Shown here piece by piece: positions 43,049 through 52,110 of a stretch of DNA of 64,000 bases (positions are counted from its first letter, which is position 1; each line of letters starts with the position of its first letter). The DNA is from Pseudomonas sp. ADAK13. GTDB lineage: Bacteria; Pseudomonadota; Gammaproteobacteria; Pseudomonadales; Pseudomonadaceae. Below the pieces are notes generated by a model that worked only from the letters and a program-made list of their open reading frames with translations, was not told where the DNA came from and made no database searches. The stretch spans positions 3,844,001 through 3,908,000 of the forward strand of contig NZ_CP052860.1 of NCBI RefSeq assembly GCF_012935715.1. Direction: 5' to 3'. The position numbers were made by a program, and so were the translations under genes.

Positions 43049-44089
43049 ATGGGTCTGAGTAAATATTTTTTTGTGGGCTGTTTGTCGTTGGTCAGCCTGG
43101 CGAGTCATGCCGAAACCCTCAATGGCCTCTATCAAGTACTTGAGCCGGTCAGCAACCAGTCTCCTCAGGAGCGTGACCAGGCTACCCAGCGCGCCGTGCA
43201 AACCCTGGTGATCCGCCTCACGGGCGACGCGAAGGCAGCCGATGGCCCGGCCCTGGCAGCGATTCGCAAGGACCCGCAACAGATCATCAGCCAGTACGGC
43301 TACGACGCCGGCCCTCCGGAAAGCCTGCAAGTGGATTTCGACCCGGTCAGCACCGATCGCGCCTTGCGTGGCGCGGGCCTGGCGCTGTGGGGCAGCAATC
43401 GGCCGTCGATCCTCGGTTGGTGGTTGAACGATTCCGTTGAAGGCAGCAGTTTGGTCGGCGATGGCCAGGCCGTCGCCCAGCCACTGCGCCGTGCGGCCCA
43501 GCACCGTGGTTTGCCGTTGCGCCTGCCGTTGGGTGACCTGGACGAGCAAATCGTCGCCACCGCGCCAAATCTTGAAAGCCCTGACGCCACGCCATTGCGG
43601 GCCGCCTCCGAACGTTACGGCGCCGACGCCTTGCTGGCGGTGCATGCCCGTGAAGACGGTGGCCAATGGTCGGCCAAATGGCGCCTGTGGCTCGGCGATA
43701 AAAGCGAGCAGGGCACTGCCACCGGCGCTGACACCGCCGCGTTGGCCGATGCCGTGCTGCTGGCCGTCAGCGAACGCCTGGCGCCACGTTTTGCGGTCAA
43801 GGCCGGCGCTGCCACCAGCGATCAGTTGCTGGAAGTGCAGGGCATGAACCTGGAGCATTACGCGGCCCTCGGTCATCTGCTGGAGCCGTTTGGTGCCCAG
43901 CCGGTGCGTGTGGACGGCACTCGCATCGTGTATCGGGTGAACGGCAGTGCCGAGCAGTTGCGCAGCCAGTTGAGCCTGGCCAAGTTGCAGGAAGTCCCGG
44001 CAGGCGAAGCTCCGGCTCCGCAGCCGGTGGTGGAAGGTGCACAACCGGCGCCGGTCGAGCCGACGCCGCAGTTACGTTTTCATTGGTAA
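43049..44089 (+). CDS. DUF2066-family secreted protein
   Basis: This 346-residue protein has a signal peptide (cleavage near ASHAE, residue 21) and the DUF2066 pattern with RDQATQRAVQTLVIRLTGD and RYGADALLAVHA. The C terminus is Pro-rich (APAPQPVVEGAQPAPVEP). Family function is unknown. It sits upstream of an AI-2E permease gene and hda, the PA0946-PA0947 neighbourhood. The ATG at 43049 is chosen because the signal peptide begins there. Confidence 0.82.
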   Translation: MGLSKYFFVGCLSLVSLASHAETLNGLYQVLEPVSNQSPQERDQATQRAVQTLVIRLTGDAKAADGPALAAIRKDPQQIISQYGYDAGPPESLQVDFDPVSTDRALRGAGLALWGSNRPSILGWWLNDSVEGSSLVGDGQAVAQPLRRAAQHRGLPLRLPLGDLDEQIVATAPNLESPDATPLRAASERYGADALLAVHAREDGGQWSAKWRLWLGDKSEQGTATGADTAALADAVLLAVSERLAPRFAVKAGAATSDQLLEVQGMNLEHYAALGHLLEPFGAQPVRVDGTRIVYRVNGSAEQLRSQLSLAKLQEVPAGEAPAPQPVVEGAQPAPVEPTPQLRFHW

Positions 44090-44142
44090 GCGTTCTTCCT
44101 TCTTATATAGAAGCAGGAAGCAAATAACAGACGGAGTGGTAT

Positions 44143-45216
44143 ATGGCGGATACGCGTCGTTGGGTGTGGCTTGGCGGGATTGTCCTGCTGTGCGTTTTTG
44201 TGTTCCTGCTGCATTCGATCCTGACACCGTTTCTGGTCGCGTTGCTGTTGGCCTACCTGTTCGATCCTGTGGTGGATCGTCTGGAAAAGATCGGCCTCTC
44301 GCGTACCTGGGGCGTGGTGGCGGTGTTTGCCTTGTTCACGTTGATCATCACGGCATTGGTGCTGGTGCTGGTGCCGATGCTGGCCAAGCAATTGTTCAAG
44401 CTCTATGAACTGGCGCCGCAGATGCTCGACTGGCTGCAACACACGGCCATGCCGTGGGCGCAGGCCAAGCTGGGGCTGGCGGACGGTTTCTGGAAGTTCG
44501 ACAAGGTCAAGGCGGCCATCAGCGAGCACATGGGCCAGACCACCGACATCGTCGGCGTGGTGCTGAGCCAGGCGACGGCGTCGAGCCTGGCGCTGATCGG
44601 CTGGCTGACCAACCTGGTGCTGATCCCGGTGGTAGCGTTCTACCTGCTGCGGGACTGGGACATCATGATGGCCAAGATCCGCAGCCTGCTGCCGCGCGAC
44701 CGCGAAGAGCGCGTGGTCTCCCTGGCCGAGGAATGTCATGAGGTGCTCGGCGCCTTCGTCCGTGGCCAGTTGTTGGTGATGCTGGCGTTGGGGGTCATCT
44801 ATGCGGCGGGCCTGATGGCTATCGGCCTGGAGTTGGGGCTGTTGATCGGCCTGATCGCGGGCTTGGCGGCCATCGTGCCGTACATGGGCTTTGTGATCGG
44901 GATTGGTGCGGCGCTGGTGGCCGGGCTGTTCCAGTTTCACGGCGACCTGTACCCGATGCTCGGGATTGTCGCGGTGTTCATGGTGGGCCAGGCCCTGGAA
45001 GGTATGGTGCTGACGCCGTTGCTCGTGGGCGACCGGATCGGCCTGCACCCGGTGGCAGTGATCTTTGCGATCCTGGCGGGCGGCGAGTTGTTCGGCTTTA
45101 CCGGCATTCTGCTGGCGCTGCCGGTGGCGGCGGTGATCATGGTGTTGGTGCGCCATGTACACGACTTGTACAAGGACTCGGACATGTACGCCGGAACAGA
45201 CGAACCGGAGTTATAA
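44143..45216 (+). CDS. AI-2E/PerM-family inner-membrane permease
   Basis: This 357-residue protein has about eight helices and the family segments ILTPFLVALLLAYLFDPVVD near the N terminus, LIPVVAFYLLRDWD in the centre and EGMVLTPLLVGDRIGLHPVAVI near the C terminus (split: EGMVLTPLLVG, DRIGLHPVAVI). The family includes TqsA and PerM; autoinducer export is shown for only a few members, so the substrate is open. A terminator follows. Confidence 0.87.
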   Translation: MADTRRWVWLGGIVLLCVFVFLLHSILTPFLVALLLAYLFDPVVDRLEKIGLSRTWGVVAVFALFTLIITALVLVLVPMLAKQLFKLYELAPQMLDWLQHTAMPWAQAKLGLADGFWKFDKVKAAISEHMGQTTDIVGVVLSQATASSLALIGWLTNLVLIPVVAFYLLRDWDIMMAKIRSLLPRDREERVVSLAEECHEVLGAFVRGQLLVMLALGVIYAAGLMAIGLELGLLIGLIAGLAAIVPYMGFVIGIGAALVAGLFQFHGDLYPMLGIVAVFMVGQALEGMVLTPLLVGDRIGLHPVAVIFAILAGGELFGFTGILLALPVAAVIMVLVRHVHDLYKDSDMYAGTDEPEL

Positions 45217-45226
45217 CCGCAGCCTC

Positions 45227-45253
45227 ACAAACCCGGCTCAAGGCCGGGTTTGT
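45227..45253 (+). terminator. Terminator after the AI-2E permease gene
   Basis: ACAAACCCGGC (45227-45237) and GCCGGGTTTGT (45243-45253) form an 11-bp stem with a 5-base loop. Confidence 0.88.
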
Positions 45254-45404
45254 CGTTTATCGGCTCAGGCGTTTCGCCAGTGCGTCAAACAATCTTCACC
45301 AAATCCAACAAGTTAACGCAAACCTTTGATTTTGCTTGTGGTCTGCTGCATTGTGCGCCCGGCGTCACGGGTATAAACTTTGCAAACTTTACACAGAGGC
45401 CACT

Positions 45405-45425
45405 AACGGTTCGATTGGAACCGTT
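45405..45425 (+). promoter_or_regulatory. Hairpin at the hda translation start region
   Basis: AACGGTTC and GAACCGTT form a perfect 8-bp stem with a GATTG loop, ending 8 bases before the ATG of hda. No Shine-Dalgarno sequence is visible between hairpin and ATG. Confidence 0.45.
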
Positions 45426-45433
45426 CAGTCAGC

Positions 45434-46138
45434 ATGAAACCGATTCAGCTGCCCCTAGGTGTGCGTCTGCGTGACGACGCCACCTTTATCAATTACTACC
45501 CAGGCGCCAATGCCGCTGCACTCGGCTATGTCGAGCGGCTCTGCGAAGCCGACGCCGGGTGGACAGAAAGCCTGATCTACCTCTGGGGCAAGGACGGCGT
45601 GGGGCGTACCCACTTGTTGCAGGCCGCTTGCCTGCGCTTCGAGCAGATGGGTGAACCGGCGGTGTACCTGCCGTTGGCGGAGCTGCTGGACCGCGGTATC
45701 GAGATCCTCGACAACCTTGAACAATACGAACTGGTCTGCCTGGACGATTTGCAGGCGGTGGCGGGGCGGGCGGATTGGGAAGAGGCGCTGTTCCATCTGT
45801 TCAACCGTTTGCGTGACAGCGGCCGGCGCCTGTTGATTGCCGCGTCCACCTCGCCACGTGAGCTTCCGGTGAAGCTGGCGGACTTGAAGTCACGGCTGAC
45901 CCTGGCGCTGATCTTCCAGATGCGTCCGTTGTCCGACGAGGACAAATTGCGTGCCTTGCAATTGCGTGCTTCCCGTCGCGGGTTGCACCTGACCGACGAA
46001 GTCGGGCATTTTATCCTCACCCGTGGCACCCGCAGCATGAGCGCGCTGTTCGACTTGCTCGAACAGCTCGACCAAGCCTCATTACAGGCCCAGCGCAAGC
46101 TCACCATTCCCTTCCTTAAAGAAACCCTCGGCTGGTAG
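45434..46138 (+). CDS. hda: DnaA regulatory inactivator Hda
   Basis: This 234-residue AAA+ protein is a short DnaA homologue. It has an N-terminal clamp-binding QLPLGVRL motif (residues 5-12), a Walker A variant WGKDGVGRTHLLQA, Walker B LVCLDDLQAV, and an arginine-finger region near DLKSRLT. With the sliding clamp it stimulates hydrolysis of ATP on DnaA and prevents re-initiation. Length and lack of a DNA-binding domain agree. Confidence 0.93.
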   Translation: MKPIQLPLGVRLRDDATFINYYPGANAAALGYVERLCEADAGWTESLIYLWGKDGVGRTHLLQAACLRFEQMGEPAVYLPLAELLDRGIEILDNLEQYELVCLDDLQAVAGRADWEEALFHLFNRLRDSGRRLLIAASTSPRELPVKLADLKSRLTLALIFQMRPLSDEDKLRALQLRASRRGLHLTDEVGHFILTRGTRSMSALFDLLEQLDQASLQAQRKLTIPFLKETLGW

Positions 46139-46351
46139 CCAACCCTTCAAATTCGGGGCTTTCGGCAAATTCCAGGCGCCAGAAAACCTGCGTTTGGGCC
46201 GTTTTGGCCACGCAAATGGGTTGCATAGGGTGTTAAGGGCTTAGATGTCATAGTCCAAACAAGAAGTCACATAGATCACGATTGAATTTGCAAATCGATG
46301 TGATAGAGGGCATAGTCTCGTCTTCTTTACACATCAGCCACGGTCGTGCCC

Positions 46352-46996
46352 ATGCTAAATCGCTTCGCACCCCTCGTGCCTCTCGCACTCGTTACCCTGT
46401 TGTTTGGTTGCGCCACCCACACTCAAAACGTGGCTGAGCAGCAAAAACCAGCACAGCAGTCCCAGGCAAAGTTCGTAGCAGCTCAGTCTTCCACGGTTTA
46501 CCAGGAAGCTTTCTATAAAGAAGAGCAGGCTACCGAAAAAGAACTCGCCGACTTCGCCGGCGCCAAGCCTTACCAGCTTCCCGTTCTGGCCGACAGCATT
46601 CTCGAACGCGGCATGTCCCTGATCGGTACCCGTTACCGTTTCGGCGGTACCTCTGAAGCCGGTTTCGATTGCAGCGGTTTCATCGGCTACCTGTTCCGCG
46701 AGGAAGCCGGCATGAACCTGCCGCGCTCCACCCGCGAAATGATCAATGTGGATGCACCGTTGGTCGCACGAAACAACCTCAAGCCCGGCGATCTGCTTTT
46801 CTTCAGTACGGCTGGCCGTGGTCGTGTCAGTCACGCCGGTATCTACTTGGGCGACAACCAGTTTATCCACTCCAGCAGCCGCCGCAGCGGTGGTGTGCGA
46901 GTCGACAACCTGGGTGACAGCTACTGGAGCAAAACCTTCATCGAAGCCAAGCGCGCCCTCGCGATGGCCCCGACTACCGTTACCGCCAGCAAGTAA
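46352..46996 (+). CDS. NlpC/P60 (C40) peptidoglycan endopeptidase, lipoprotein
   Basis: This 214-residue lipoprotein has lipobox LFGC (Cys20 from the ATG) and a C-terminal NlpC/P60 domain with the catalytic Cys in FDCSGF, His in SHAGIYLG and a third polar His in QFIHSSSR. Such enzymes cut peptide cross-links or stems in peptidoglycan. The start is the ATG at 46352; a GTG at 46346 is less likely. A second copy follows 144 bp downstream. Confidence 0.88.
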   Translation: MLNRFAPLVPLALVTLLFGCATHTQNVAEQQKPAQQSQAKFVAAQSSTVYQEAFYKEEQATEKELADFAGAKPYQLPVLADSILERGMSLIGTRYRFGGTSEAGFDCSGFIGYLFREEAGMNLPRSTREMINVDAPLVARNNLKPGDLLFFSTAGRGRVSHAGIYLGDNQFIHSSSRRSGGVRVDNLGDSYWSKTFIEAKRALAMAPTTVTASK

Positions 46997-47140
46997 AGTT
47001 AAAGTGATACTTGAAGTTTGACGTGTAAGCGCTAGAATCCCTGGACATTGTTGTAAATCGATCGCGCGAGCTTTGCTTGCGCGTTCTGTTTTTCAACGTT
47101 CGGCAGCGAAAGCCGCATCCAGATCAGGATTGTTCTGCCC

Positions 47141-47683
47141 ATGTCGACCTCGGCCCGCCTAATTCTTCTCGTTTGCGCCGCGCTGCTCAGCGCCTGCGCA
47201 AGTCGTCCTCCGCCTGCTCCCGTGGCCGTCAAGCCCAAGCCGGTGTTCAACACCTACGCCACCCAAAGTTTCTCGCCGGCAGCCGAAGACGTGCTCTTTC
47301 GTGCGCTGGGCCTGGTGGGCACGCCTTATCGCTGGGGCGGCAACACGCCGGACTCGGGGTTTGATTGCAGTGGCCTGATCGGTTTTGTCTACCGCGATGC
47401 GGCCGGCATCTCTCTGCCACGCACCACGCGCGAGCTGATTGTGATGCGCGCCCAGGACGTGAGCGAAAACAACCTGCAAACCGGTGACCTGATCTTCTTC
47501 GCCACCGGTGGCGGTTCGCAGGTCAGCCATGCCGGGATCTACGTGGGGGAAGGGCGCTTTGTGCATGCGCCGCAAACCGGCGGTACGGTGAAGCTGGACA
47601 CGCTGTCCAAGGCCTATTGGCAGAACGCCTACCTGAGTGCCAAGCGCGTGTTGCCGGCCGAGCACCTCGCGCGTAATCCATAA
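47141..47683 (+). CDS. NlpC/P60 (C40) peptidoglycan endopeptidase, lipoprotein
   Basis: This 180-residue lipoprotein has lipobox LSAC (Cys19), a short Pro-rich linker and an NlpC/P60 domain: YRWGGNTPDSGFDCSGLIG with the catalytic Cys, SHAGIYVG with His and RFVHAPQ with the third residue. It is the MepS/Spr type in size. The catalytic core resembles the preceding gene, so the two probably arose by duplication. The 144-bp gap between them allows an own promoter. Confidence 0.88.
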   Translation: MSTSARLILLVCAALLSACASRPPPAPVAVKPKPVFNTYATQSFSPAAEDVLFRALGLVGTPYRWGGNTPDSGFDCSGLIGFVYRDAAGISLPRTTRELIVMRAQDVSENNLQTGDLIFFATGGGSQVSHAGIYVGEGRFVHAPQTGGTVKLDTLSKAYWQNAYLSAKRVLPAEHLARNP

Positions 47684-47692
47684 GCAAAAACA

Positions 47693-47718
47693 ACTGTGGG
47701 AGCCTAGGCTCCCACAGT
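47693..47718. terminator. Perfect 26-bp palindrome, likely terminator or half-REP
   Basis: ACTGTGGGAGCCT and its exact complement join without a loop. It lies between convergent genes, is flanked by A (left) and T (right) and contains the TGTGGGAGC REP core. Confidence 0.75.
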
Positions 47719-47733
47719 GCTTTTCAGGGTTGG

Positions 47734-49047
47734 CTATTTAGCCGCCGACACCCGCCATACCTTGTTCCCCACATCATCCGCCACCAGCAAATCCCCTTGT
47801 TTGTCGATCACCACACCGACCGGACGGCCCATGGCTTTCTCATCACTGTTGAGGAACCCGGTCAGCACATCCACCGGCTGGCCTTTGGGCTTGCCTGCCT
47901 CAAACGGCACGAAGATCACCTTGTAGCCACTGTGGGGCTTGCGGTTCCACGAACCATGCTGGCCGATAAATGCGCCATTGCTGAACTGCACCGGTAACGT
48001 GTTGCCATCGGCAAAGGTCAGCCCCAGGGACGCCGTGTGCGGGCCCACCGCATAGTCCGGTGCGATCGCCTTGGCCACCAGGTCCGGGTTCTGTGGTGTC
48101 ACCCGCACATCCACGTGCTGCCCGTAGTAGCTGAACGGCCACCCGTAAAAAGCCCCGTCCTTGACCGACGTGATGTAGTCCGGCACCAGGTCGCTGCCGA
48201 TTTCATCGCGCTCGTTGACGGCCGTCCACAGCTTGCCGCTTTGTGGTTCCCAGGCCATGCCGTTGGGGTTGCGCAGGCCTGAGGCGAAGATGCGGTGCTG
48301 GCCGGTGGCCCGGTCCACTTCCCAGATCGCGGCGCGCCCCTGTTCCGCTTCCAGGCCGTTTTCGCCGACGTTGCTGTTGGAGCCCACGCTCACGTACAGC
48401 TTGCTGCCGTCCTTGCTGGCGACCACGTTCTTGGTCCAATGGTGGTTAATGCTGCCACCCGGCAAGTCGACCACCGGGGTGCCGGCTGCCTTGATCGAGG
48501 TTTCGCCTGGCTGGTAAGGGAAGCGCAGCAATTTGTCCGAGTCGGCGACATACAGGTCGTTGCCCACCAGGGTCATGCCGAACGGCGAGTTCAGGTTCTC
48601 CAGGAACACCGTGCGGGTTTCGGCCACGCCATCGTGGTCGGCGTCCCGCAGCAGGGTGATGCGGTTCGGGCTGGGGACGGCGGCGCCGGCGCGGCCCATG
48701 ACTTTCTCCATCACCCAGCCACGAATGCCCTTGGAATCATCCGGCTTGGGTGGCGCATTGGTTTCAGCCACCAGCACGTCGCCATTGGGCAGCACATACA
48801 GCCAGCGCGGATGATCCAGGCCTTCGGCAAACGCTGCCACCTGGGTGCCCGCCGCCGGGGTCGGCTTGGTGCCATCGGGCCAGCCGATCGCCGGCGCGAT
48901 GTTCACCGTGGGAATCAGGGTTTTATTCGGTTCCGGCAGCTTGGGCGACGGTCCGGTGCCGTCGGACACTTGCAGGGTAGAGCTTTCACCACAGGCGGCG
49001 AGGGTGCCGGCGACCATGATCAGTAGGGCAAGTCGGGTCTTGTGCAT
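47734..49047 (-). CDS. Sorbosone-dehydrogenase-like (PQQ-type beta-propeller) lipoprotein
   Basis: This 437-residue lipoprotein (lipobox LAAC, Cys19) has a six-bladed soluble-glucose-dehydrogenase-like propeller: [32 protein letters not shown], and [19 protein letters not shown] (GSWNR being conserved). Homologues are called L-sorbosone dehydrogenases and may use PQQ in the periplasm. The substrate is unproven. It ends 9 bp after the palindrome and is divergent from the cob genes across the riboswitch region. Confidence 0.83.
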   Translation of the reverse strand: MHKTRLALLIMVAGTLAACGESSTLQVSDGTGPSPKLPEPNKTLIPTVNIAPAIGWPDGTKPTPAAGTQVAAFAEGLDHPRWLYVLPNGDVLVAETNAPPKPDDSKGIRGWVMEKVMGRAGAAVPSPNRITLLRDADHDGVAETRTVFLENLNSPFGMTLVGNDLYVADSDKLLRFPYQPGETSIKAAGTPVVDLPGGSINHHWTKNVVASKDGSKLYVSVGSNSNVGENGLEAEQGRAAIWEVDRATGQHRIFASGLRNPNGMAWEPQSGKLWTAVNERDEIGSDLVPDYITSVKDGAFYGWPFSYYGQHVDVRVTPQNPDLVAKAIAPDYAVGPHTASLGLTFADGNTLPVQFSNGAFIGQHGSWNRKPHSGYKVIFVPFEAGKPKGQPVDVLTGFLNSDEKAMGRPVGVVIDKQGDLLVADDVGNKVWRVSAAK

Positions 49048-49463
49048 GGTTTTCTCCTTAATACCTGTAGTGGTAGAGGTGCACGCCGGCCCGATGGTTC
49101 ACGCGCGTGTCCGGCTTTAATTGACGCTCCACCCCCAACCCACTAACCTTCGCGGCTTGTTTCAGGTGCTCTGTGGCGTACGCGCCGACTGAGTGAAACA
49201 GGGAAGCCGGTGAGTGAGCGTACTTTTCTACAGTGCAGCCACGATCCCGGCGCTGCCCCCGCAACGGTAAATGAGTCAAGACGGTGCCTTAAGCCACTGT
49301 ATCGCCCGCGATATGGGAAGGCGCGCCCTCGGCATTGCATGTCACTCATGAGCCCGGAGACCGGCCTGATCCATCCAACAGCATCACGGTGGGCGATGCT
49401 TGGCTGTCTGTATGTGTCTTTTTCCTGCCCGCCGTTTTTGTCCAGCCCCAACGGAGAGCTGCC
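49048..49463. other. 416-bp gap between the sorbosone-DH-like gene and cobO
   Basis: Most of the gap is the cobalamin riboswitch (about 49165-49387) read rightward to cobO. The left 110 bp should hold the promoters of the dehydrogenase gene and of the riboswitch transcript; no elements can be fixed by eye. Confidence 0.7.
49165..49387 (+). ncRNA. Cobalamin riboswitch upstream of cobO
   Basis: Three hallmark segments of the adenosylcobalamin aptamer are present in order and at normal spacing: GGGAAGCCGGTG (49201-49212), GCTGCCCCCGCAACGGTAA (49252-49270) and the B12 box AGCCCGGAGACCGGCC (49351-49366). The P1 strands are near 49167 and 49380. Downstream, a GCATCAC...GATGC hairpin lies before the cobO ribosome site GGAGAG, and could control its translation. 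Boundaries are approximate. Confidence 0.95.
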
Positions 49464-50075
49464 ATGACTGAATCCCCCGATCGTGACGAACGCCACCTGG
49501 CGCGCATGCTGCGCAAAAAAGCCGTAATTGACGAGCGCATTGCCAATTCACCGAACGAGTGTGGATTGCTGCTGGTGCTCACCGGCAACGGCAAAGGCAA
49601 GAGCAGCTCGGCCTTTGGCATGCTGGCCCGGGCCATGGGCCACGGCATGCAGTGCGGCGTGGTGCAGTTCATCAAGGGCCGCAACAGCACCGGCGAAGAA
49701 CTGTTCTTCCGCCGTTTCCCCGAGCAGGTGCGCTTCCACGTGATGGGCGAAGGCTTTACCTGGGAAACTCAGGACCGCGCGCGGGACATCGTTGCCGCCG
49801 AAGCCGCCTGGGCGGTCTCCCGGGAAATGCTGCAAAACCCGGCCATCGGCCTGGTGGTGCTGGATGAGCTGAACATTGCCCTCAAGCACGGCTACCTCGA
49901 CCTGGACCAGGTGCTCAGCGACCTGCAGGCCCGCCCGCCCATGCAACACGTGCTGGTGACCGGCCGTGGTGCCAAACCCGAATTGATCGAAATGGCCGAC
50001 ACCGTGACGGAAATGGGCATGCTCAAGCACGCCTTCCAGGCCGGTATCAAGGCACAGAAAGGCATCGAACTTTGA
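49464..50075 (+). CDS. cobO: Cob(I)yrinic acid a,c-diamide adenosyltransferase
   Basis: This 203-residue CobA/BtuR-type enzyme adds the upper adenosyl ligand to cobalt using ATP. The P-loop is GNGKGKSS (41-48), and VVLDELNIALKHGYLD is the other conserved block. It is the first gene after the riboswitch. The longer frame upstream lies within the riboswitch and is not coding. Its stop overlaps the TTG start of cobB. Confidence 0.95.
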   Translation: MTESPDRDERHLARMLRKKAVIDERIANSPNECGLLLVLTGNGKGKSSSAFGMLARAMGHGMQCGVVQFIKGRNSTGEELFFRRFPEQVRFHVMGEGFTWETQDRARDIVAAEAAWAVSREMLQNPAIGLVVLDELNIALKHGYLDLDQVLSDLQARPPMQHVLVTGRGAKPELIEMADTVTEMGMLKHAFQAGIKAQKGIEL

Positions 50076-51463
50076 ATCAGCCCCGTCACTGTCCTGCTGT
50101 CCTGATCGCCGCACCGGCGTCTGGCCAGGGCAAAACCACCGTCACCGCCGCGCTCGCCCGCTTGCACCGCAACCTGGGGCGCAAGGTGCGAGTGTTCAAA
50201 TGCGGCCCGGACTTTCTCGACCCGATGATCCACGAGCGCGCCAGTGGTGCGCCGGTCTACCAATTGGACATGTGGATGGTCGGTGAGCAGGAAAGTCGCC
50301 GTTTGCTGTGGGAAGCGGCGGGGGAGGCCGACCTGATCCTGATCGAAGGCGTGATGGGCCTGTTCGACGGCACGCCGTCCAGTGCCGACCTGGCGCGCCA
50401 CTTTGGCGTGCCGGTGCTGGCGGTGATCGACGGCACGGCCATGGCCCAGACTTTCGGCGCCCTGGCGTTGGGCCTGGCGCGCTACCAGCCGGACTTGCCG
50501 TTTGCCGGCGTGCTGGCCAACCGCGTCGGCACCCTGCGCCATGCGCAATTGCTTGAAGGCAGCCTCACCGAAGGCCTGCGCTGGTACGGCGCGCTGTCCC
50601 GGGAAACCGGCATTGAGTTGCCCAGCCGCCACCTTGGCCTGGTGCAGGCCAGCGAATTGAACGACCTCGACCTGCGCCTCGATGCCGCCGCCCAGGCCCT
50701 GGGCAGCAGCTGCGAGGTAGCGCTGCCACCGCCGGTGGAATTCGCCGCGCCCGAGGTGATCGAGGCCCAACCGTTGCTGGCCGGCGTGCGTATTGCCGTG
50801 GCGCGCGACGAAGCGTTTGCCTTTACCTACGGCGCCAGCCTCGACCTGCTGCGGGCGATGGGCGCCGAGCTGCGTTTCTTCTCGCCGATTCGTGACCGCG
50901 CATTGCCTGAAGCTGACAGCCTGTACCTGCCCGGCGGTTACCCGGAATTGCATCACCAGGCGTTGTCGGAAAATACCGCGATGCTCGACGCCATCCGTGC
51001 CCACCACGCCGCTGGCAAGCCATTGCTGGCCGAATGCGGCGGCATGCTCTATTTGCTGGACTCGCTCACCGATGTCGACGGTACCCGAGCTGAACTGGTC
51101 GGCTTGCTCCAGGGCGATGCTGTCATGCAAAAACGCCTGGCAGCGTTGGCCCTGCAAAACGTCGAACTGCCCGAAGGCCTGTTGCGCGGCCACACCTACC
51201 ATCATTCGCTGACCAGCACCGAGTGGCAGCCGATTGCCCGGGGCCTGAGCCCGAATGGCGGGCGCGGCGCCGAGGCGGTTTACCGTCAGGGCCGGATGAC
51301 GGCGTCCTACGTGCACTTTTATTTCCCGTCCAACCCGGTGGCGGTGGCTGCCTTGTTTGCGCCGGACCATCAGACTGCCATCGCAGGCAAGCCAGCTCCC
51401 ACACTTGACCGAGTTGAAACGCAATCCAATGTGGGAGCGGGCTTGCTCGCGAAGAGGCCATGA
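50072..51463 (+). CDS. cobB: Cobyrinic acid a,c-diamide synthase with REP-derived tail
   Basis: This 463-residue enzyme amidates the a and c side chains of (hydrogeno)cobyrinic acid with glutamine and ATP. The N-terminal ATPase has APASGQGKTTV (14-24); the glutaminase part has Cys in LAECGGMLYLLDSL and ends with the usual HFYFPSNPVAVAALFAP. The start is a TTG (50072) overlapping the cobO stop. Family members as I know them stop near ALFAP (residue 431); the last 32 residues here, [25 protein letters not shown] at the end in two parts, are largely read from a REP element. Confidence 0.92.
   Translation: MNQPRHCPAVLIAAPASGQGKTTVTAALARLHRNLGRKVRVFKCGPDFLDPMIHERASGAPVYQLDMWMVGEQESRRLLWEAAGEADLILIEGVMGLFDGTPSSADLARHFGVPVLAVIDGTAMAQTFGALALGLARYQPDLPFAGVLANRVGTLRHAQLLEGSLTEGLRWYGALSRETGIELPSRHLGLVQASELNDLDLRLDAAAQALGSSCEVALPPPVEFAAPEVIEAQPLLAGVRIAVARDEAFAFTYGASLDLLRAMGAELRFFSPIRDRALPEADSLYLPGGYPELHHQALSENTAMLDAIRAHHAAGKPLLAECGGMLYLLDSLTDVDGTRAELVGLLQGDAVMQKRLAALALQNVELPEGLLRGHTYHHSLTSTEWQPIARGLSPNGGRGAEAVYRQGRMTASYVHFYFPSNPVAVAALFAPDHQTAIAGKPAPTLDRVETQSNVGAGLLAKRP
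51379..51454. repeat. REP pair inside the cobB 3' end
   Basis: An inverted REP arm (51379-51404, TCGCAGGCAAGCCAGCTCCCACA) is followed by a direct arm (51428-51454, TGTGGGAGCGGGCTTGCTCGCGAA). Both lie in the coding frame of cobB. The second ends in GAAGAGG, the ribosome site of bluB. Orientation is the reverse of the other pairs. Confidence 0.9.
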
Positions 51464-52110
51464 CTGACAACGCCTTTCCCGAAGCCGACCGCGAAGCCGT
51501 TTACCGCGCCATCGCCGAACGCCGCGACATGCGTCACTTCAGCGGCGGCAGCGTTGCGCCGCAATTGCTCCATCGCCTGCTGCAAGCCGCGCACCAGGCG
51601 CCGAGCGTCGGCTTGATGCAGCCCTGGCGGTTTATCCGCATCAGTGACCGCAACCTGCGCGGGCAGATCCAGCAACTGGTGGAAGAGGAGCGCGTACGCA
51701 CCGCCGAAGCCCTCGGCGAGCGCTCCGACCAGTTCATGAAACTCAAGGTCGAAGGCATCAACGACTGCGCCGAAGTGCTGGTGGCTGCCCTGATGGACGA
51801 CCGCGAGCGGCATATCTTCGGGCGCCGCACCTTGCCGGAAATGGACATGGCGTCGTTGTCCTGTGCGATCCAGAATCTATGGCTGGCGGCCCGCGTCGAA
51901 GGCTTGGGCATGGGCTGGGTCTCGCTGTTCGAACCCCGGGCCCTGGCCGACCTGCTGGGCCTGCCGCCCGGTGCCAAACCGCTGGCCGTGTTATGCCTGG
52001 GCCCGGTGACCGAGTTCTACCCGGCACCGATGTTGCAGCTCGAAGGCTGGACCGAACCACGGCCACTGAGCGACATGTTGTATGAGAATGTTTGGGGAGT
52101 GAGTCAATGA
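51460..52110 (+). CDS. bluB: 5,6-Dimethylbenzimidazole synthase
   Basis: This 216-residue flavin-destructase splits reduced FMN to give the lower ligand DMB. The nitroreductase fold has [14 protein letters not shown] (about 23-36), [16 protein letters not shown] and [12 protein letters not shown]. Its presence means the organism can make the DMB base itself. It overlaps cobB by 4 bp (ATGA), and its Shine-Dalgarno lies at the end of a REP arm. Confidence 0.94.
   Translation: MTDNAFPEADREAVYRAIAERRDMRHFSGGSVAPQLLHRLLQAAHQAPSVGLMQPWRFIRISDRNLRGQIQQLVEEERVRTAEALGERSDQFMKLKVEGINDCAEVLVAALMDDRERHIFGRRTLPEMDMASLSCAIQNLWLAARVEGLGMGWVSLFEPRALADLLGLPPGAKPLAVLCLGPVTEFYPAPMLQLEGWTEPRPLSDMLYENVWGVSQ

Noticed and set aside
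49335..49463. N-terminal extension of cobO into the riboswitch
   Set aside because: The 43 extra codons lie in the aptamer and lack similarity; GGAGAG and ATG at 49464 fit the family start.
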